Assembly: GCA_023395255.1 (NCBI GenBank) | Contig: JAEWZN010000010.1 | Coordinates: 248,001-312,000, forward strand | DNA: 64,000 bases | From: Deferribacteres bacterium | GTDB lineage: Bacteria > Chrysiogenota > Deferribacteres > Deferribacterales > Geovibrionaceae | Direction: 5' to 3' | Shown: positions 54,767 to 63,598 of the stretch, piece after piece | Layout: every line of letters begins with the position of its first letter | How positions within the stretch are numbered: position 1 is the stretch's first letter | The notes under the pieces: model-generated | Databases searched by the model: none | Told to the model about the DNA's origin: nothing | What the model saw: the letters and a program-made list of their open reading frames with translations, nothing else | Made by a program: the position numbers and the translations under genes

Positions 54767-55363
54767 TTAAGACTGATGTCCCGCAGGGTTCTTCTTAAAG
54801 AAAGCTTTTTTCTTTTCAGGATCAGGGATCATCGTGTCTTTTCCGGGTGTCCAGCCTGCGGGGCAAACCTCACCGTGCTGTCTTACGAACTGGAGAGCGT
54901 CAAGGCTTCTCATTATTTCGTCAACGTTTCTGCCTATGCCGAGGTCGTGAACAAGCTCAAACTGAACAACGCCTTCGGGATCGATGATGAAAGTTGCTCT
55001 GAGAGCCATTCCGCCGGGGAGAAGCACGCCGTAGTCCTCGGAGATTTTTTTAGTGAAATCCGCAACAAGGGGGTAGGCTATTTCGCCGAGGCCGCCTTCG
55101 GAACGGGGAGTGTTAATCCATGCAAGGTGTGAGAATTTGCTGTCAGTGGAAACGCCTACTATCTGTGCGTTTCTTTTTGCAAATTCGGGTGTTGCGTCTG
55201 AAAGCGCTGTGATTTCAGTGGGGCAAACAAATGTGAAGTCGAGGGGGTAGAAGAAAAGAATAACCCATTTTCCTCTGTAGCTTTCGAGGCTTACGTCTTT
55301 AAATTCTTTTCCCACGACGGATATTTCTTTAAAAAGCGGTGCTTGTCTGGTTACAAGGCTCAT
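54767..55363 (-). CDS. Typical 2-Cys peroxiredoxin (AhpC/Prx family)
   Basis: A 198-residue peroxiredoxin with the peroxidatic cysteine in LDFTFVCPTEI (about 50) and the resolving cysteine in GEVCPAGWTPG (about 168), plus the catalytic threonine and the arginine in MALRATFIID (about 125). It reduces peroxides in the cytoplasm, with thioredoxin or AhpF-type reductase as electron donor. The ATG at 55363 is chosen because AGGAGG lies six bases before it; a nearer ATG would overlap the ribosome-binding site. Confidence 0.93.
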   Translation of the reverse strand: MSLVTRQAPLFKEISVVGKEFKDVSLESYRGKWVILFFYPLDFTFVCPTEITALSDATPEFAKRNAQIVGVSTDSKFSHLAWINTPRSEGGLGEIAYPLVADFTKKISEDYGVLLPGGMALRATFIIDPEGVVQFELVHDLGIGRNVDEIMRSLDALQFVRQHGEVCPAGWTPGKDTMIPDPEKKKAFFKKNPAGHQS

Positions 55364-55456
55364 TGGCATCCTCCTAGGTAATGTAATGTATGTCTAAGCA
55401 TATTCCATACCTGTCAGGTTGTCAATAAAATAATACCAATTATTAAATGATAAATT

Positions 55457-55912
55457 TTACCGTTTAGTTTGTTTCTCTTTTCTGGTCTCTTCGATATGCT
55501 TCTGCCAGACAATTTTAGAAATGACATTTCTGTTGAAGTTTGACAGGTTTACATATTCAAGTCCGCATCTGCCGCCCTGAGTCCACACAACACGCACAGT
55601 AAGAGGCTGGAGCTCTATTTTAGATCTCATATTATAATATTGGTCGCATTTAAGACATTTTGGGAATGTTATTGCGTTTTTTGTCCTCAGTTCAACTATG
55701 TCACCCGGTTTAAGACTGCCGTTGTGGATTATCTGCATGCCGCCCTCACTCATGTCCAGTGATTTGCACATGAAGCAGCCGCCAGTGTAAGCCTTCGAGC
55801 CGTCGTCCCCCTGCTCAAAGAAAAAGCCGCACATTTTTATTGCGATTTTAGCTCTTACAAAATTTCTCCGGTTGATTGCAACCGATTCACTCGTTTCCTG
55901 AAGCGATGTCAT
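55457..55912 (-). CDS. PilZ-domain protein
   Basis: A 151-residue protein resembling a stand-alone PilZ domain: AINRRNFVRAKIAIKM (RxxxR-like, about 13-28), then CKSLDMSEGGMQII (a DxSxxG variant, about 49-62) and LKPGDIVELRTKN. PilZ domains bind c-di-GMP. A cysteine pair (CLKCDQYYN) may bind metal. Target unknown. Confidence 0.8.
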   Translation of the reverse strand: MTSLQETSESVAINRRNFVRAKIAIKMCGFFFEQGDDGSKAYTGGCFMCKSLDMSEGGMQIIHNGSLKPGDIVELRTKNAITFPKCLKCDQYYNMRSKIELQPLTVRVVWTQGGRCGLEYVNLSNFNRNVISKIVWQKHIEETRKEKQTKR

Positions 55913-56125
55913 AATAATACCTGTTAATTTATTGTATATTTGGTTTAATTTGTATTTCCTGTCTGGTTGTGTATAGTATTATTACAGTATGTTTCTGCAT
56001 GTCAACTATAATACATAAGTTATATTTTTATCCTGCTAACGCAAGGGATATATAACTCTTGTAAAATCCGGTACAATAATTTATTTTGTGCGAACGACAT
56101 TTAATTTGCATTTTCGGAGTAAAAA

Positions 56126-57556
56126 ATGAGTCATCCACTTATCATACAAGGCGGAATGGGCGCTGCGGTTTCCAATTGGACACTCGCCAGAGAGGTCTCC
56201 AGACAGGGGCAGCTCGGCGTGGTTTCAGGCGTAGCCATGGACGTGATTTTCGCCAGAAGGCTTCAGGAAGGTGACAAAGGCGGACACATGAGACGCGCTC
56301 TTGCCGCATTTCCCTTTCAGGATGCCGCCGCTAAAATTCTGAAAAAATATTTCAGGGAAGAGGGCCTCACCGAAAGCGGCAGGTATATGAATGTGCCGAT
56401 GCACAGCGTTAATTCACCCAAAGAGCTTGTTGAACTCACTGTGGCCGCCAACTTTGCGGAGGTCTACCTCGCTAAAGAAGGGCACAGCGGCAAAGTGGGC
56501 ATTAATCTGCTTGAAAAAATACAGCTTCCCAACCTAGCCTCCCTTTACGGGGCAATGCTCGCCGGGGTTGACTACGTAATAATGGGCGCGGGTATTCCCA
56601 GAGAGATTCCGGGCATACTCGACCGCTTTTCCGAGAACCTCAGAGGCGATATGAGGCTTAATGTTGAGGGAGCGCTCAAAGATGAGAGCTTTCATGTTTC
56701 CCTCGATCCGAAGGAACTTTTCGGCAGCGGGCTTCCGTCCCTTAAAAGGCCGGACTTCCTCGCCATCATCTCCTCCAACATACTGGCCACAACAATGGTT
56801 AAGAAATCCACAGGCAAGGTCGATGGTCTGGTTGTGGAATACCCTATTGCAGGAGGGCATAATGCTCCCCCAAGAGGCGGTATGGTTGTTGATGATTCGG
56901 GTGAGCCTGTTTACGGGGATAAGGACTTGATTGATCTTGAAAAGCTCAGGTCACTTGATGTTCCCTTCTGGCTTGCCGGAGCATTCGCCGAGGCTAATAA
57001 GCTTAAGGAAGCAATCAAAAAAGGCGCTGCGGGTGTGCAGCTTGGAACAGCTTTCGCATTTTGCAGAGAATCAGGGCTTGATGAAAAACTCAGAAAGGCT
57101 ATCCTCTCTTTCGGCAAGTTCGAAGTGAAGACAGATATATTCGCCTCCCCCACAGGGTTTCCCTTTAAGGTGCTTAAGGTTCTCGGTACACTTTCCGAGG
57201 CTTCGGAATATGCCGCCAGACCCAGAATCTGCAATCTCGGCTATCTTCGTACACTTTTCAGAAAGGAAGACGGCACAGTGGGCTACAGATGCCCCGCTGA
57301 GCCTGTGAAATCATATGTGGACAAAGGCGGTAAAGAGGAAGATACGGAAGGGCGCAAGTGCCTCTGCAACGGTCTTCTCGCCAACATAGGCCACGCCACG
57401 CAGTATATGAACGGTTATTTCGAAAAGCCTTTGGTTACAGCGGGTTCGTGCTTTGCCGCGGTTAAAGAATTTATCACAAACGGCAACCACTCTTTCAGCG
57501 CAAAGGATGTCATTGACTATGTGCTGGGAGATCTTAAGCCAGCCGAACAGGAATAA
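56126..57556 (+). CDS. Nitronate monooxygenase / NAD(P)H-dependent flavin oxidoreductase family protein
   Basis: A 476-residue FMN TIM-barrel protein. IIQGGMGAAVSNWTLAREVS near the start, VDYVIMGAGIPREIPG (about 148-163), VEYPIAGGHNAPPRGG (about 238-253, the family glycine-histidine motif) and GVQLGTAFAFCRES (about 305-318) identify the 2-nitropropane dioxygenase family. It is longer than most (about 350), with an added C-terminal cysteine-containing extension. Natural substrate unknown. A terminator follows. Confidence 0.82.
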   Translation: MSHPLIIQGGMGAAVSNWTLAREVSRQGQLGVVSGVAMDVIFARRLQEGDKGGHMRRALAAFPFQDAAAKILKKYFREEGLTESGRYMNVPMHSVNSPKELVELTVAANFAEVYLAKEGHSGKVGINLLEKIQLPNLASLYGAMLAGVDYVIMGAGIPREIPGILDRFSENLRGDMRLNVEGALKDESFHVSLDPKELFGSGLPSLKRPDFLAIISSNILATTMVKKSTGKVDGLVVEYPIAGGHNAPPRGGMVVDDSGEPVYGDKDLIDLEKLRSLDVPFWLAGAFAEANKLKEAIKKGAAGVQLGTAFAFCRESGLDEKLRKAILSFGKFEVKTDIFASPTGFPFKVLKVLGTLSEASEYAARPRICNLGYLRTLFRKEDGTVGYRCPAEPVKSYVDKGGKEEDTEGRKCLCNGLLANIGHATQYMNGYFEKPLVTAGSCFAAVKEFITNGNHSFSAKDVIDYVLGDLKPAEQE

Positions 57557-57584
57557 CAATTATCTGATTAAATGCCTGATGCAG

Positions 57585-57615
57585 GCCCGCGGGAGAAAAG
57601 TCCGCGGGCTTTTTT
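57585..57615 (+). terminator. Rho-independent terminator
   Basis: GCCCGCGG and CCGCGGGC form an 8-bp stem with a 9-base loop and six T follow. It starts 29 bases after the preceding stop. Confidence 0.9.
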
Positions 57616-57747
57616 ATTTATACCTGATTACTATGATTATATAAGACTAAATCAGTGTTAAACTTTTATTGAAATAAATGTGAAGAAAGCTATTATTACT
57701 CTCTAGAAACTTTATCTGCCACACAAAAAGGGTTCTGAGGTTTATTT

Positions 57748-59700
57748 ATGTTTAGTCTCTCAATAAAAAAGAAACTTGCAGTTTTTGTTATTGCTGCGTC
57801 CTTGGTTGTTTTTGCCGGTCTTTTTCTGTATATGCTCAGTCTCACCAGAGACATATCCAGATCAGTGTTCGCAAAAACAGCAGACAACCTTGTCTATTCG
57901 CTTAATGAAAAACTTGCCGCAAAGTACGATGTCGGGCTTACCAATGCGCTTGCCGTGGTAAGCAATCAGGCTGTTGTTGATGCTCTGGTCACAGGAAACA
58001 GGGAGCTTGCCTTAGAGCCGATTCAGAAACTTTCTGAGAGCTTTAAGGAAAATACCAAACTGAAAAATGTTCAGATTCATATTCATACCGCGGATATAAA
58101 GTCTTTCCTGCGCGCATGGAGCCCTAAAAAATACGGGGACGACCTCAGTTCATTCCGTCACTCGCTTATTGAAATGAAAAAAACAAGAAAGCCCATGGTT
58201 GTTTTCGAAATAGGCTTTGCCGGACTTTCCCACAGGGCTATTGTGCCAATCTTCCATCAAGGTGAGTATGTAGGTTCTATGGAGTTTATTCAGGGAGTAA
58301 ACGACATAGTTGAAGAACTTAAAGAAAGAGAAATTGACGTTCTCATGCTTATGGATCAGAAATATCTCGATATAGCTGAGGAAGCACGGGAAAATCCGAA
58401 GATGGGCAGATATGTGGTCGCGCAGAAAAGCTTTAACGGTGAGCTTGTTGACGCTGTTAAGGATATAGATGCCGCATCCATTGTGAAGGAAGGATATGCC
58501 GAGGTCGGCGGATATTTTATCGCCGCAGTTCCTGCAACGGGCTTAAACGGTATGGAAATAGGCTATTTCCTTCTTGCGGAAAAGTCTGAAATAGTTATGA
58601 CCGAGATAAACGAAGCAAACAGGATTGTGAAAATATTCATGTTCGGCGCTGCTGCTCTGGTAATTACTATTCTTGCGGTAATGTTTACTGTGCTTAATGT
58701 GCTTGTATTCAGAAGGGTAAAAATTCTGGCAGGAATATTTGAGGAGATCTCCAGAGGTGAAGGAGACCTTACCAGAAGAATTAACAGCAGTGTACATGAT
58801 GAACTCGGCGTACTTTGCGATCATTTTGACAGGTTTATATCAAAGATAAACGGAATAATTTCCGAAGTGAAGCTTAATGCCGCAGGAGTGGCATCAGGCA
58901 ACTCGGAACTGGCTTCCACCACGGAACAGTTCAGCAGCACGTTTCAGGAACAGGCGGCGCAGGTCTCCGGAGTTGCCGCCGCTCTGGAGGAGATGAGCGC
59001 CTCGGCAGGAGAAATAAACGCAAGCCTGACAGACGGCATAAGCTTTTCGGAAACAGCTTCGGAAACAGTTGAAAACGGCCGCAGACAGCTTACTGAGGCT
59101 GTGGGAAGGATCGAGGGTATCCGCGCCGAAACGGGCAGACTGGCCGGCTCAATAGACAGGCTCGGCGAAGCATCCTCCAGAATAGGTGATATTATCAGTG
59201 TTATAAACGATATTGCTGATCAGACCAACCTTCTTGCGCTGAATGCGGCTATAGAGGCGGCAAGGGCAGGAGAAGCGGGCAGAGGCTTTGCTGTTGTTGC
59301 TGATGAGGTGCGCAAGCTGGCGGAAAGAACCCAGAACGCCACCAAAGAAGTAGGCGGGCTGATCACAAGCCTTCAGACTGAGACAAAAAGCGCCTCCGCC
59401 CATATGGACAGCGCAGAGAAGACAGTGGATGAAGGTGTCGGGGCAATTAAGGAAGTTGACGGATATTTTAACAATATAGTGGACGCTGTTAACGACATCC
59501 GTTCTGCCATGGCCGTGATAAGAACAGCCGTGGATGAGCAGGGCAGGGCGATAGCCGGAACAAACGATAATGTTCAGGTTATCTCCGCAGGTGTGGAGGA
59601 AAGCTCATCCGGTATGACAGAGGTCAGCCGGACGGTTACGGATCTCCAGAGGCTGGCAGAAGAGCTTGACTCTCTGGTGAAAAGATTCAGAACAGAGTAG
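57748..59700 (+). CDS. Methyl-accepting chemotaxis protein
   Basis: The 650-residue receptor has two membrane helices (about 10-32 and 295-317), a large periplasmic Cache-type sensor domain between them, HAMP (about 318-372) and a cytoplasmic signalling tip: [20 protein letters not shown] (about 484-503) and [20 protein letters not shown] (about 504-523). The tip is conserved and pairs with CheW/CheA. The ligand is unknown. The adjacent CheW-type gene is 7 kb away. Confidence 0.93.
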   Translation: MFSLSIKKKLAVFVIAASLVVFAGLFLYMLSLTRDISRSVFAKTADNLVYSLNEKLAAKYDVGLTNALAVVSNQAVVDALVTGNRELALEPIQKLSESFKENTKLKNVQIHIHTADIKSFLRAWSPKKYGDDLSSFRHSLIEMKKTRKPMVVFEIGFAGLSHRAIVPIFHQGEYVGSMEFIQGVNDIVEELKEREIDVLMLMDQKYLDIAEEARENPKMGRYVVAQKSFNGELVDAVKDIDAASIVKEGYAEVGGYFIAAVPATGLNGMEIGYFLLAEKSEIVMTEINEANRIVKIFMFGAAALVITILAVMFTVLNVLVFRRVKILAGIFEEISRGEGDLTRRINSSVHDELGVLCDHFDRFISKINGIISEVKLNAAGVASGNSELASTTEQFSSTFQEQAAQVSGVAAALEEMSASAGEINASLTDGISFSETASETVENGRRQLTEAVGRIEGIRAETGRLAGSIDRLGEASSRIGDIISVINDIADQTNLLALNAAIEAARAGEAGRGFAVVADEVRKLAERTQNATKEVGGLITSLQTETKSASAHMDSAEKTVDEGVGAIKEVDGYFNNIVDAVNDIRSAMAVIRTAVDEQGRAIAGTNDNVQVISAGVEESSSGMTEVSRTVTDLQRLAEELDSLVKRFRTE

Positions 59701-59715
59701 ACACGGAATACTCAG

Positions 59716-59748
59716 GCCGCTCTTTTACTAAAGGGAGCGGCTTTTTTT
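59716..59748 (+). terminator. Terminator of the chemoreceptor gene
   Basis: GCCGCTC and GAGCGGC pair with further T-G/A pairs, followed by seven T. It begins 15 bases after the stop. Confidence 0.88.
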
Positions 59749-59982
59749 ATGCGCATTTTATTCACCGCTTGATCTGAAAAGAATATTAATTTAATATCAA
59801 ATGTTTTGTTGTGCGTTGCCGCCGGGTGCGGTTTGCGTATGTTCAATGATCGGTTAAATCTTTTATAATTATTGTTTTTTGTATCGGAGTAAATGTTTGG
59901 GAAGGCGGACTGAAAGCATCCGAATCAGAACGGGTACAGGTCTGCCGATGAGCGGGAAGCATTAACTGAAATCCCCCTCTTT

Positions 59983-60000
59983 CCCCCTTTGCAAAGGGGG
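59983..60000. repeat. Palindromic intergenic repeat CCCCCTTTGCAAAGGGGG, second copy
   Basis: The same 18-bp palindrome as at 54541, again preceded by AAATCCCCCTC-like sequence. Between 59749 and 59970 I see no gene or repeat. Confidence 0.8.
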
Positions 60001-60021
60001 ATGGAGATTCTTCGGCTGTGC

Positions 60022-60055
60022 CTCAGAATGACACTCTTAACAGCGTCACTCTGAG
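60022..60055. repeat. Imperfect inverted repeat
   Basis: CTCAGAATGAC (60022-60032) and GTCACTCTGAG (60045-60055) pair with one mismatch. The sequence GAGCTTATGCGAAGAGTCTC follows, related to the GAGCGATAGCGAAGAGTTTC units near 62770 and 62893. Confidence 0.6.
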
Positions 60056-60082
60056 CTTATGCGAAGAGTCTCAACAGCCGGA

Positions 60083-60130
60083 TGGGCGCAGCGAAGACGA
60101 GCGTGTATAAAAATTTTCCATGAGATGCGT
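60083..60130. repeat. Degenerate copy of the three-hairpin repeat
   Basis: GGGCGCAGCGAAGACGAGCG keeps the linkers, but hairpin B has collapsed to GAC and hairpin C (AAAAATTTTCCATG) lacks its partner arm. Confidence 0.55.
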
Positions 60131-60140
60131 GAGTCATAAA

Positions 60141-60235
60141 CGCTCCCATGGAAGGGAGCGCGCCGTGCGCAGCGAAGCCGTGTTTATCACGGCGCGAGCG
60201 TGTACAGTAATCCGACAGGATGTACGGATTACTGT
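60141..60235. repeat. Three-hairpin intergenic repeat, copy 2
   Basis: Hairpin A CGCTCCC / GGGAGCG (60141-60160), B GCCGTG-TTTAT-CACGGC (60177-60193), C ACAGTAATCCG / CGGATTACTGT (60204-60235) around loop ACAGGATGTA. Linkers match copy 1, but B and C have changed with pairing kept. Confidence 0.8.
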
Positions 60236-60242
60236 TGTTAAG

Positions 60243-60333
60243 TGGAAGGGAGCGCGCCGTGCGCAGCGAAGGTCTGTTTTACAGACCGCGAGTGTGTATA
60301 AAAATTTTCCATGGATGGAAAAATTTTTATTAT
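60243..60333. repeat. Three-hairpin intergenic repeat, copy 3, directly before uraA
   Basis: The left arm of hairpin A is lost (only GGGAGCG remains). Hairpin B is GGTCTGT-TTT-ACAGACC (60271-60287). Hairpin C pairs AAAAATTTTCC with GGAAAAATTTTT around ATGGAT (about 60300-60331). Only 20-odd bases separate it from the uraA start, so it forms part of the uraA leader if transcribed. Confidence 0.75.
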
Positions 60334-60350
60334 TATATTAAGGAGGTTTT

Positions 60351-61580
60351 ATGGAGACTATTTCGGGAGTAAAGAAGACCATTCTGGGGCTTCAGATGCT
60401 TTTCGTGGCATTCGGAGCGCTGGTTCTTGTTCCCCTGCTGACGGGGCTTGACCCGTCAATCGCCCTGTTTACCGCAGGAGCCGGAACTCTGCTTTTCCAG
60501 GTTATTACAAAGGGTAAAGTGCCTGTTTTTCTTGCAAGTTCTTTCGCATTTATCGCACCTATTCAGTACGGTATGCAGAATTTCGGCGTTGCCAAAACTC
60601 TCGGCGGTCTTACCTGCGCAGGGTTTACCTATATTTTATTCAGTCTGCTTGTGAAGCAGGGCGGCGTGAAGGCGATAGAAAGATACCTTCCCCCCATTGT
60701 CACAGGCCCTGTTATAATGGTGATAGGCCTCAACCTCGCCCCTGTTGCTGTTGGCATGACAAAGCACTTCGGTGACGGTCAGTACAGCATAAGGGCGGTA
60801 ATCCTCGCCGGAATAACCCTCCTTACTGCCATAATAGTAGTTGCTTACGGCAGAAAAATTCTCAGCCTCATCCCTATACTTACTGCAATCTGTGTCGGTT
60901 ATATCGCAGCCCTCATCATGGGGCATGTTAGCTTTGAGCCCATCATGCAGGCGGCATGGATCTCCATTCCGTGGGTAGAGGCTTCCAGAAACGGCTCCTT
61001 CGCATTTCCTCAGTTTGATATAGAAGCGATCATATTCATACTCCCTGTTGCCATTGCTCCTGCTATTGAGCACGTGGGTGATGTTCTCGCAATAAGCTCC
61101 ACCACGGGGAAAGACTACCTTAAAGACCCCGGACTCCACAGAACACTCCTCGGTGACGGTCTTGCAACAAGTATGGCAAGCGTTCTCGGCGGACCTCCCA
61201 ATACCACATATTCCGAAGTTACAGGCGCTGTGGCGCTCACAAAGGCTTTTGACCCTATGTATATGCGTATAGCGGCAGTGTTTGCCATATGCCTTGCCTT
61301 CTTCGGCAAGCTCGGCGCTGTGCTTAAAACTATCCCCGTTCCCGTAATGGGCGGTATAATGTTCCTCCTTTTCGGAATGATAGCGGGCATAGGCATCAAC
61401 TCCCTTGTCAGGGCAAAAGTAGATATGTCCAAACCCAGAAACCTGATCATCTCTTCCGTTATTCTTGTATGCGGAATAGGCGGAGTTAACCTTTCCATGT
61501 GGAAAGTTACCCTCGGCGGCATAGGGCTTGCGGGTATAGTGGGCGTTGTTCTTAACCTGATTCTTCCTGAGGATAAGTAA
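60351..61580 (+). CDS. uraA: Uracil/xanthine permease, NCS2 family
   Basis: A 409-residue permease with about fourteen membrane segments, including two half-helices. NCS2 signatures include [28 protein letters not shown] split near 43-68, the glutamate in [13 protein letters not shown] (about 240) and [15 protein letters not shown] (about 280). Uracil is the likely substrate because upp follows with a one-base overlap. AAGGAGG precedes the ATG. Confidence 0.93.
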   Translation: METISGVKKTILGLQMLFVAFGALVLVPLLTGLDPSIALFTAGAGTLLFQVITKGKVPVFLASSFAFIAPIQYGMQNFGVAKTLGGLTCAGFTYILFSLLVKQGGVKAIERYLPPIVTGPVIMVIGLNLAPVAVGMTKHFGDGQYSIRAVILAGITLLTAIIVVAYGRKILSLIPILTAICVGYIAALIMGHVSFEPIMQAAWISIPWVEASRNGSFAFPQFDIEAIIFILPVAIAPAIEHVGDVLAISSTTGKDYLKDPGLHRTLLGDGLATSMASVLGGPPNTTYSEVTGAVALTKAFDPMYMRIAAVFAICLAFFGKLGAVLKTIPVPVMGGIMFLLFGMIAGIGINSLVRAKVDMSKPRNLIISSVILVCGIGGVNLSMWKVTLGGIGLAGIVGVVLNLILPEDK

Positions 61581-62218
61581 TGGAGGAGTTTAAGAATCTT
61601 ACGGTGATCAGCCACCCGCTGATTCAGCATAAGCTGCGCTACATCAGGGACAAAAAAACCTCCAAGCGTGACTTCAAGGAGCTTGTGGATGAGGTTGCTA
61701 TGCTTATGGCATACGAGATTACAAAGGACTTCCCCCTGCGGAAAGTCAAGATAAAAACCCCTATCTGTGAGATGGATGCTCATGAGGTTTCCGGCAAGAA
61801 GGTGGTGCTTGTGCCGATTCTCCGTGCGGGGCTCGGTATGGTGGAGGGTGTGCTTAAACTCATGCCTTCCGCCCGCGTGGGGCATATCGGCCTTTACCGG
61901 GATCACGAAACACTCCAGCCTGTGCAGTATTACTTCAAGGTTCCGCAGAACTGCGAGAAGAGGGAGTTCATACTGATAGACCCCATGCTGGCAACAGGCG
62001 GTTCCGCTATTGCCGCGGCGCAGATGCTTAAGGAGAAGGGTGCGGAATCGATCAAGTTCATGAGCCTGATTGCCGCTCCCGAAGGTGTGCGGGCTTTCTG
62101 CAGCGCTCACCCAGATATTAAGGTGTACACTGCTGCCCTTGATGAAAAGCTTAATGAGCTCGGTTATATTGTCCCCGGTCTCGGCGATGCCGGAGACAGG
62201 CTTTTCGGAACGAAATAA
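61580..62218 (+). CDS. upp: Uracil phosphoribosyltransferase
   Basis: The 212-residue enzyme makes UMP from uracil and [19 protein letters not shown] (about 73-87), the PRPP motif [15 protein letters not shown] (about 131-145) and the C-terminal [18 protein letters not shown] identify Upp. It overlaps uraA by one base (TAATG), forming a uracil salvage operon. Confidence 0.97.
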   Translation: MEEFKNLTVISHPLIQHKLRYIRDKKTSKRDFKELVDEVAMLMAYEITKDFPLRKVKIKTPICEMDAHEVSGKKVVLVPILRAGLGMVEGVLKLMPSARVGHIGLYRDHETLQPVQYYFKVPQNCEKREFILIDPMLATGGSAIAAAQMLKEKGAESIKFMSLIAAPEGVRAFCSAHPDIKVYTAALDEKLNELGYIVPGLGDAGDRLFGTK

Positions 62219-62227
62219 AGAGTACTG

Positions 62228-62767
62228 ATGCATAAAATACTTCTGGTGTCCGGTCACCCCAGTCCGGAGAGTTCTGTTGTTAACAGCACAATAGCAGAGG
62301 AACTCAGTAAAACGGACGGGGTGGCTGTGCGCTGCCTCACAGACATTTCAGCCGGCGGATGCTTCGATGTGGAAGCTGAACAGGCCGCCCTTCTTGATGC
62401 GGATATTATTATCTTCCAGTTCCCGCTCCAGTGGTTCAATATGCCGTGGATATTCAAAAAATGGCTCTCTGATGTTTTTACGGACGGATTTGCCTTCGGT
62501 GAAGGCGGGGACAGGCTCAGGGGGAAAATTCTCATAGCCTCCGCTACTATGGGTGGCAGGGTTGATGACTCATCGTCCAAACCTGCGTTTAACCTTCTGA
62601 ATGATATTAAAGAGTTTGCCGAGTACACCGGGATGGTGTATGCAGAGCCAGTTGTGAGCGGCAGCTATCTTTTTGTGCCTTACCTCGCAGGAGATAAGGA
62701 GGACATAAGGAGGCGGGCTCTTGAGCATGCGGAGGAATTAAAGAGAAGAATAGCCTTCTCTCTCTGA
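62228..62767 (+). CDS. NAD(P)H oxidoreductase, flavodoxin-like fold
   Basis: A 179-residue paralogue of the protein at 35696. It keeps GHPSPESSVVNS (about 9-20), FQFPLQWFNMPWIFKKWLSD (about 61-80) and DGFAFGEGGDRLRGK (about 85-99). The two differ most in the C-terminal third. It lies nine bases after upp and may be co-transcribed, though no functional link to uracil salvage is obvious. Confidence 0.85.
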   Translation: MHKILLVSGHPSPESSVVNSTIAEELSKTDGVAVRCLTDISAGGCFDVEAEQAALLDADIIIFQFPLQWFNMPWIFKKWLSDVFTDGFAFGEGGDRLRGKILIASATMGGRVDDSSSKPAFNLLNDIKEFAEYTGMVYAEPVVSGSYLFVPYLAGDKEDIRRRALEHAEELKRRIAFSL

Positions 62768-63013
62768 GCGATAGCGAAGAGTTTCACAACTCCAGAGACG
62801 GAGTTGCGCCGTGCGTAGCGAAGCCGTGTTTATCACGGCGCGAGCGTGTACATCAAACTGACAGGATGTACAGTTTGATGTTATCAAATCTGAGCGATAG
62901 CGAAGAGTTTCACAACTCCATGAACGGAGTTGCACCGTGCGTAGCGAAGCCGTGTTTATCACGGCGCGAGCGTGTACATCAAACTGACAGGATGTGCAGT
63001 TTGATGTTATCAA
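62762..63013. repeat. Two tandem 126-bp units containing three-hairpin repeats, copies 4 and 5
   Basis: Each unit starts GAGCGATAGCGAAGAGTTTC, then hairpins A (CAACTCC / GGAGTTG), B (GCCGTG-TTTAT-CACGGC) and C (CATCAAACTG / CAGTTTGATG around ACAGGATGTA or -TG). Copy 4 spans 62787-62880 and copy 5 62913-63006. Hairpin A loops differ (AGAGAC, TGAAC-like), as does one base of the linker and one of the C loop. Confidence 0.85.
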
Positions 63014-63032
63014 CAAGAGATTGCTTCACCCT

Positions 63033-63177
63033 TTCAGGGTTCGCAATGACGCAAAACAGTTCCATGGATGGGACTGCGCCGTGCGTAGCGAAGCCGATTA
63101 CAGTGTCACTGCGAGGAGCGAAGCGACGCGGCAGTCTCTCTATATACATAAAGTTCAGGGTTCGCAATGACGCAAAA
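63033..63177. repeat. 24-bp direct repeat flanking a GAGGAGCGAAGCGACG-type element
   Basis: A 24-base sequence (TTCAGGGTTCGCAATGAC and six more bases) occurs at 63033-63056 and 63154-63177. Between them, 63105-63138 is a GTCACTGCGAGGAGCGAAGCG-like element with ACTGC/GCAGT arms, a type of intergenic repeat seen in many unrelated bacteria. Confidence 0.7.
63057..63096. repeat. Partial three-hairpin repeat, copy 6
   Basis: Hairpin A is CAGTTCC / GGGACTG (63057-63076), with a T-G pair, and is followed by the linker CGCCGTGCGTAGCGAAGCCG. Hairpins B and C are replaced by another repeat type beginning at 63105. Confidence 0.65.
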
Positions 63178-63211
63178 TCGCAAAAGAAGCCTGTGCTTAT
63201 CGTCAGTCGGC

Positions 63212-63511
63212 TTAGTCCTCATTAAGCTCTTCGTGCAGTTCCTCAACTTTCAGCTTCATCTCAGCAAGCAGTTCTCTGCCGTTTTCCGTTATTCTGTAAT
63301 ATTTTCTTTGCTTGCCGCCCACATTTTCCGTTCGGCAGGAGATAAGGCTCTGTTTCTCCATCTTCGCAAGCGCAGGGTACATCACTCCGGCTCCGATCCT
63401 GTAGCCGTGGCGGGCAAGCTCCTCCATCAGCCCTGCTCCGTAGACTTCCTCTTTCGCCGCATGGTGCAGTATATGCAGTTTTATAAACGCCAGTTCGGCT
63501 TCCCTTTGCAT
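63212..63511 (-). CDS. PadR-family transcriptional regulator
   Basis: A 99-residue winged-helix protein: FIKLHILHHAAKEEVYGAGL (residues 9-28), the PadR GVMYPALAKMEKQSLI (about 42-57) and KYYRITENGRELL (about 70-82). AAGAGGA precedes the ATG. It is divergent from the chromate-transporter-type gene and probably represses it; the spacer has direct repeats. Confidence 0.88.
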   Translation of the reverse strand: MQREAELAFIKLHILHHAAKEEVYGAGLMEELARHGYRIGAGVMYPALAKMEKQSLISCRTENVGGKQRKYYRITENGRELLAEMKLKVEELHEELNED

Positions 63512-63533
63512 AAGCAGTCCTCTTTATATCAGA

Positions 63534-63557
63534 TTACGATATTGACTTACGATATTG
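63534..63557. promoter_or_regulatory. Direct repeat between padR and the transporter gene
   Basis: TTACGATATTG occurs twice (63534-63544 and 63547-63557) with a 13-base period, followed by an AT-rich stretch and the transporter start. It is a plausible PadR operator, inferred from position. Confidence 0.5.
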
Positions 63558-63598
63558 TTATGTTATATTGATAATATATCAACAGCGGAGAAGATTCA

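Noticed and set aside
62738..63225. Open frames of 92 and 119 codons across the repeats near upp
   Set aside because: They consist of repeated non-coding units read on both strands and have repeat-like, not protein-like, composition.
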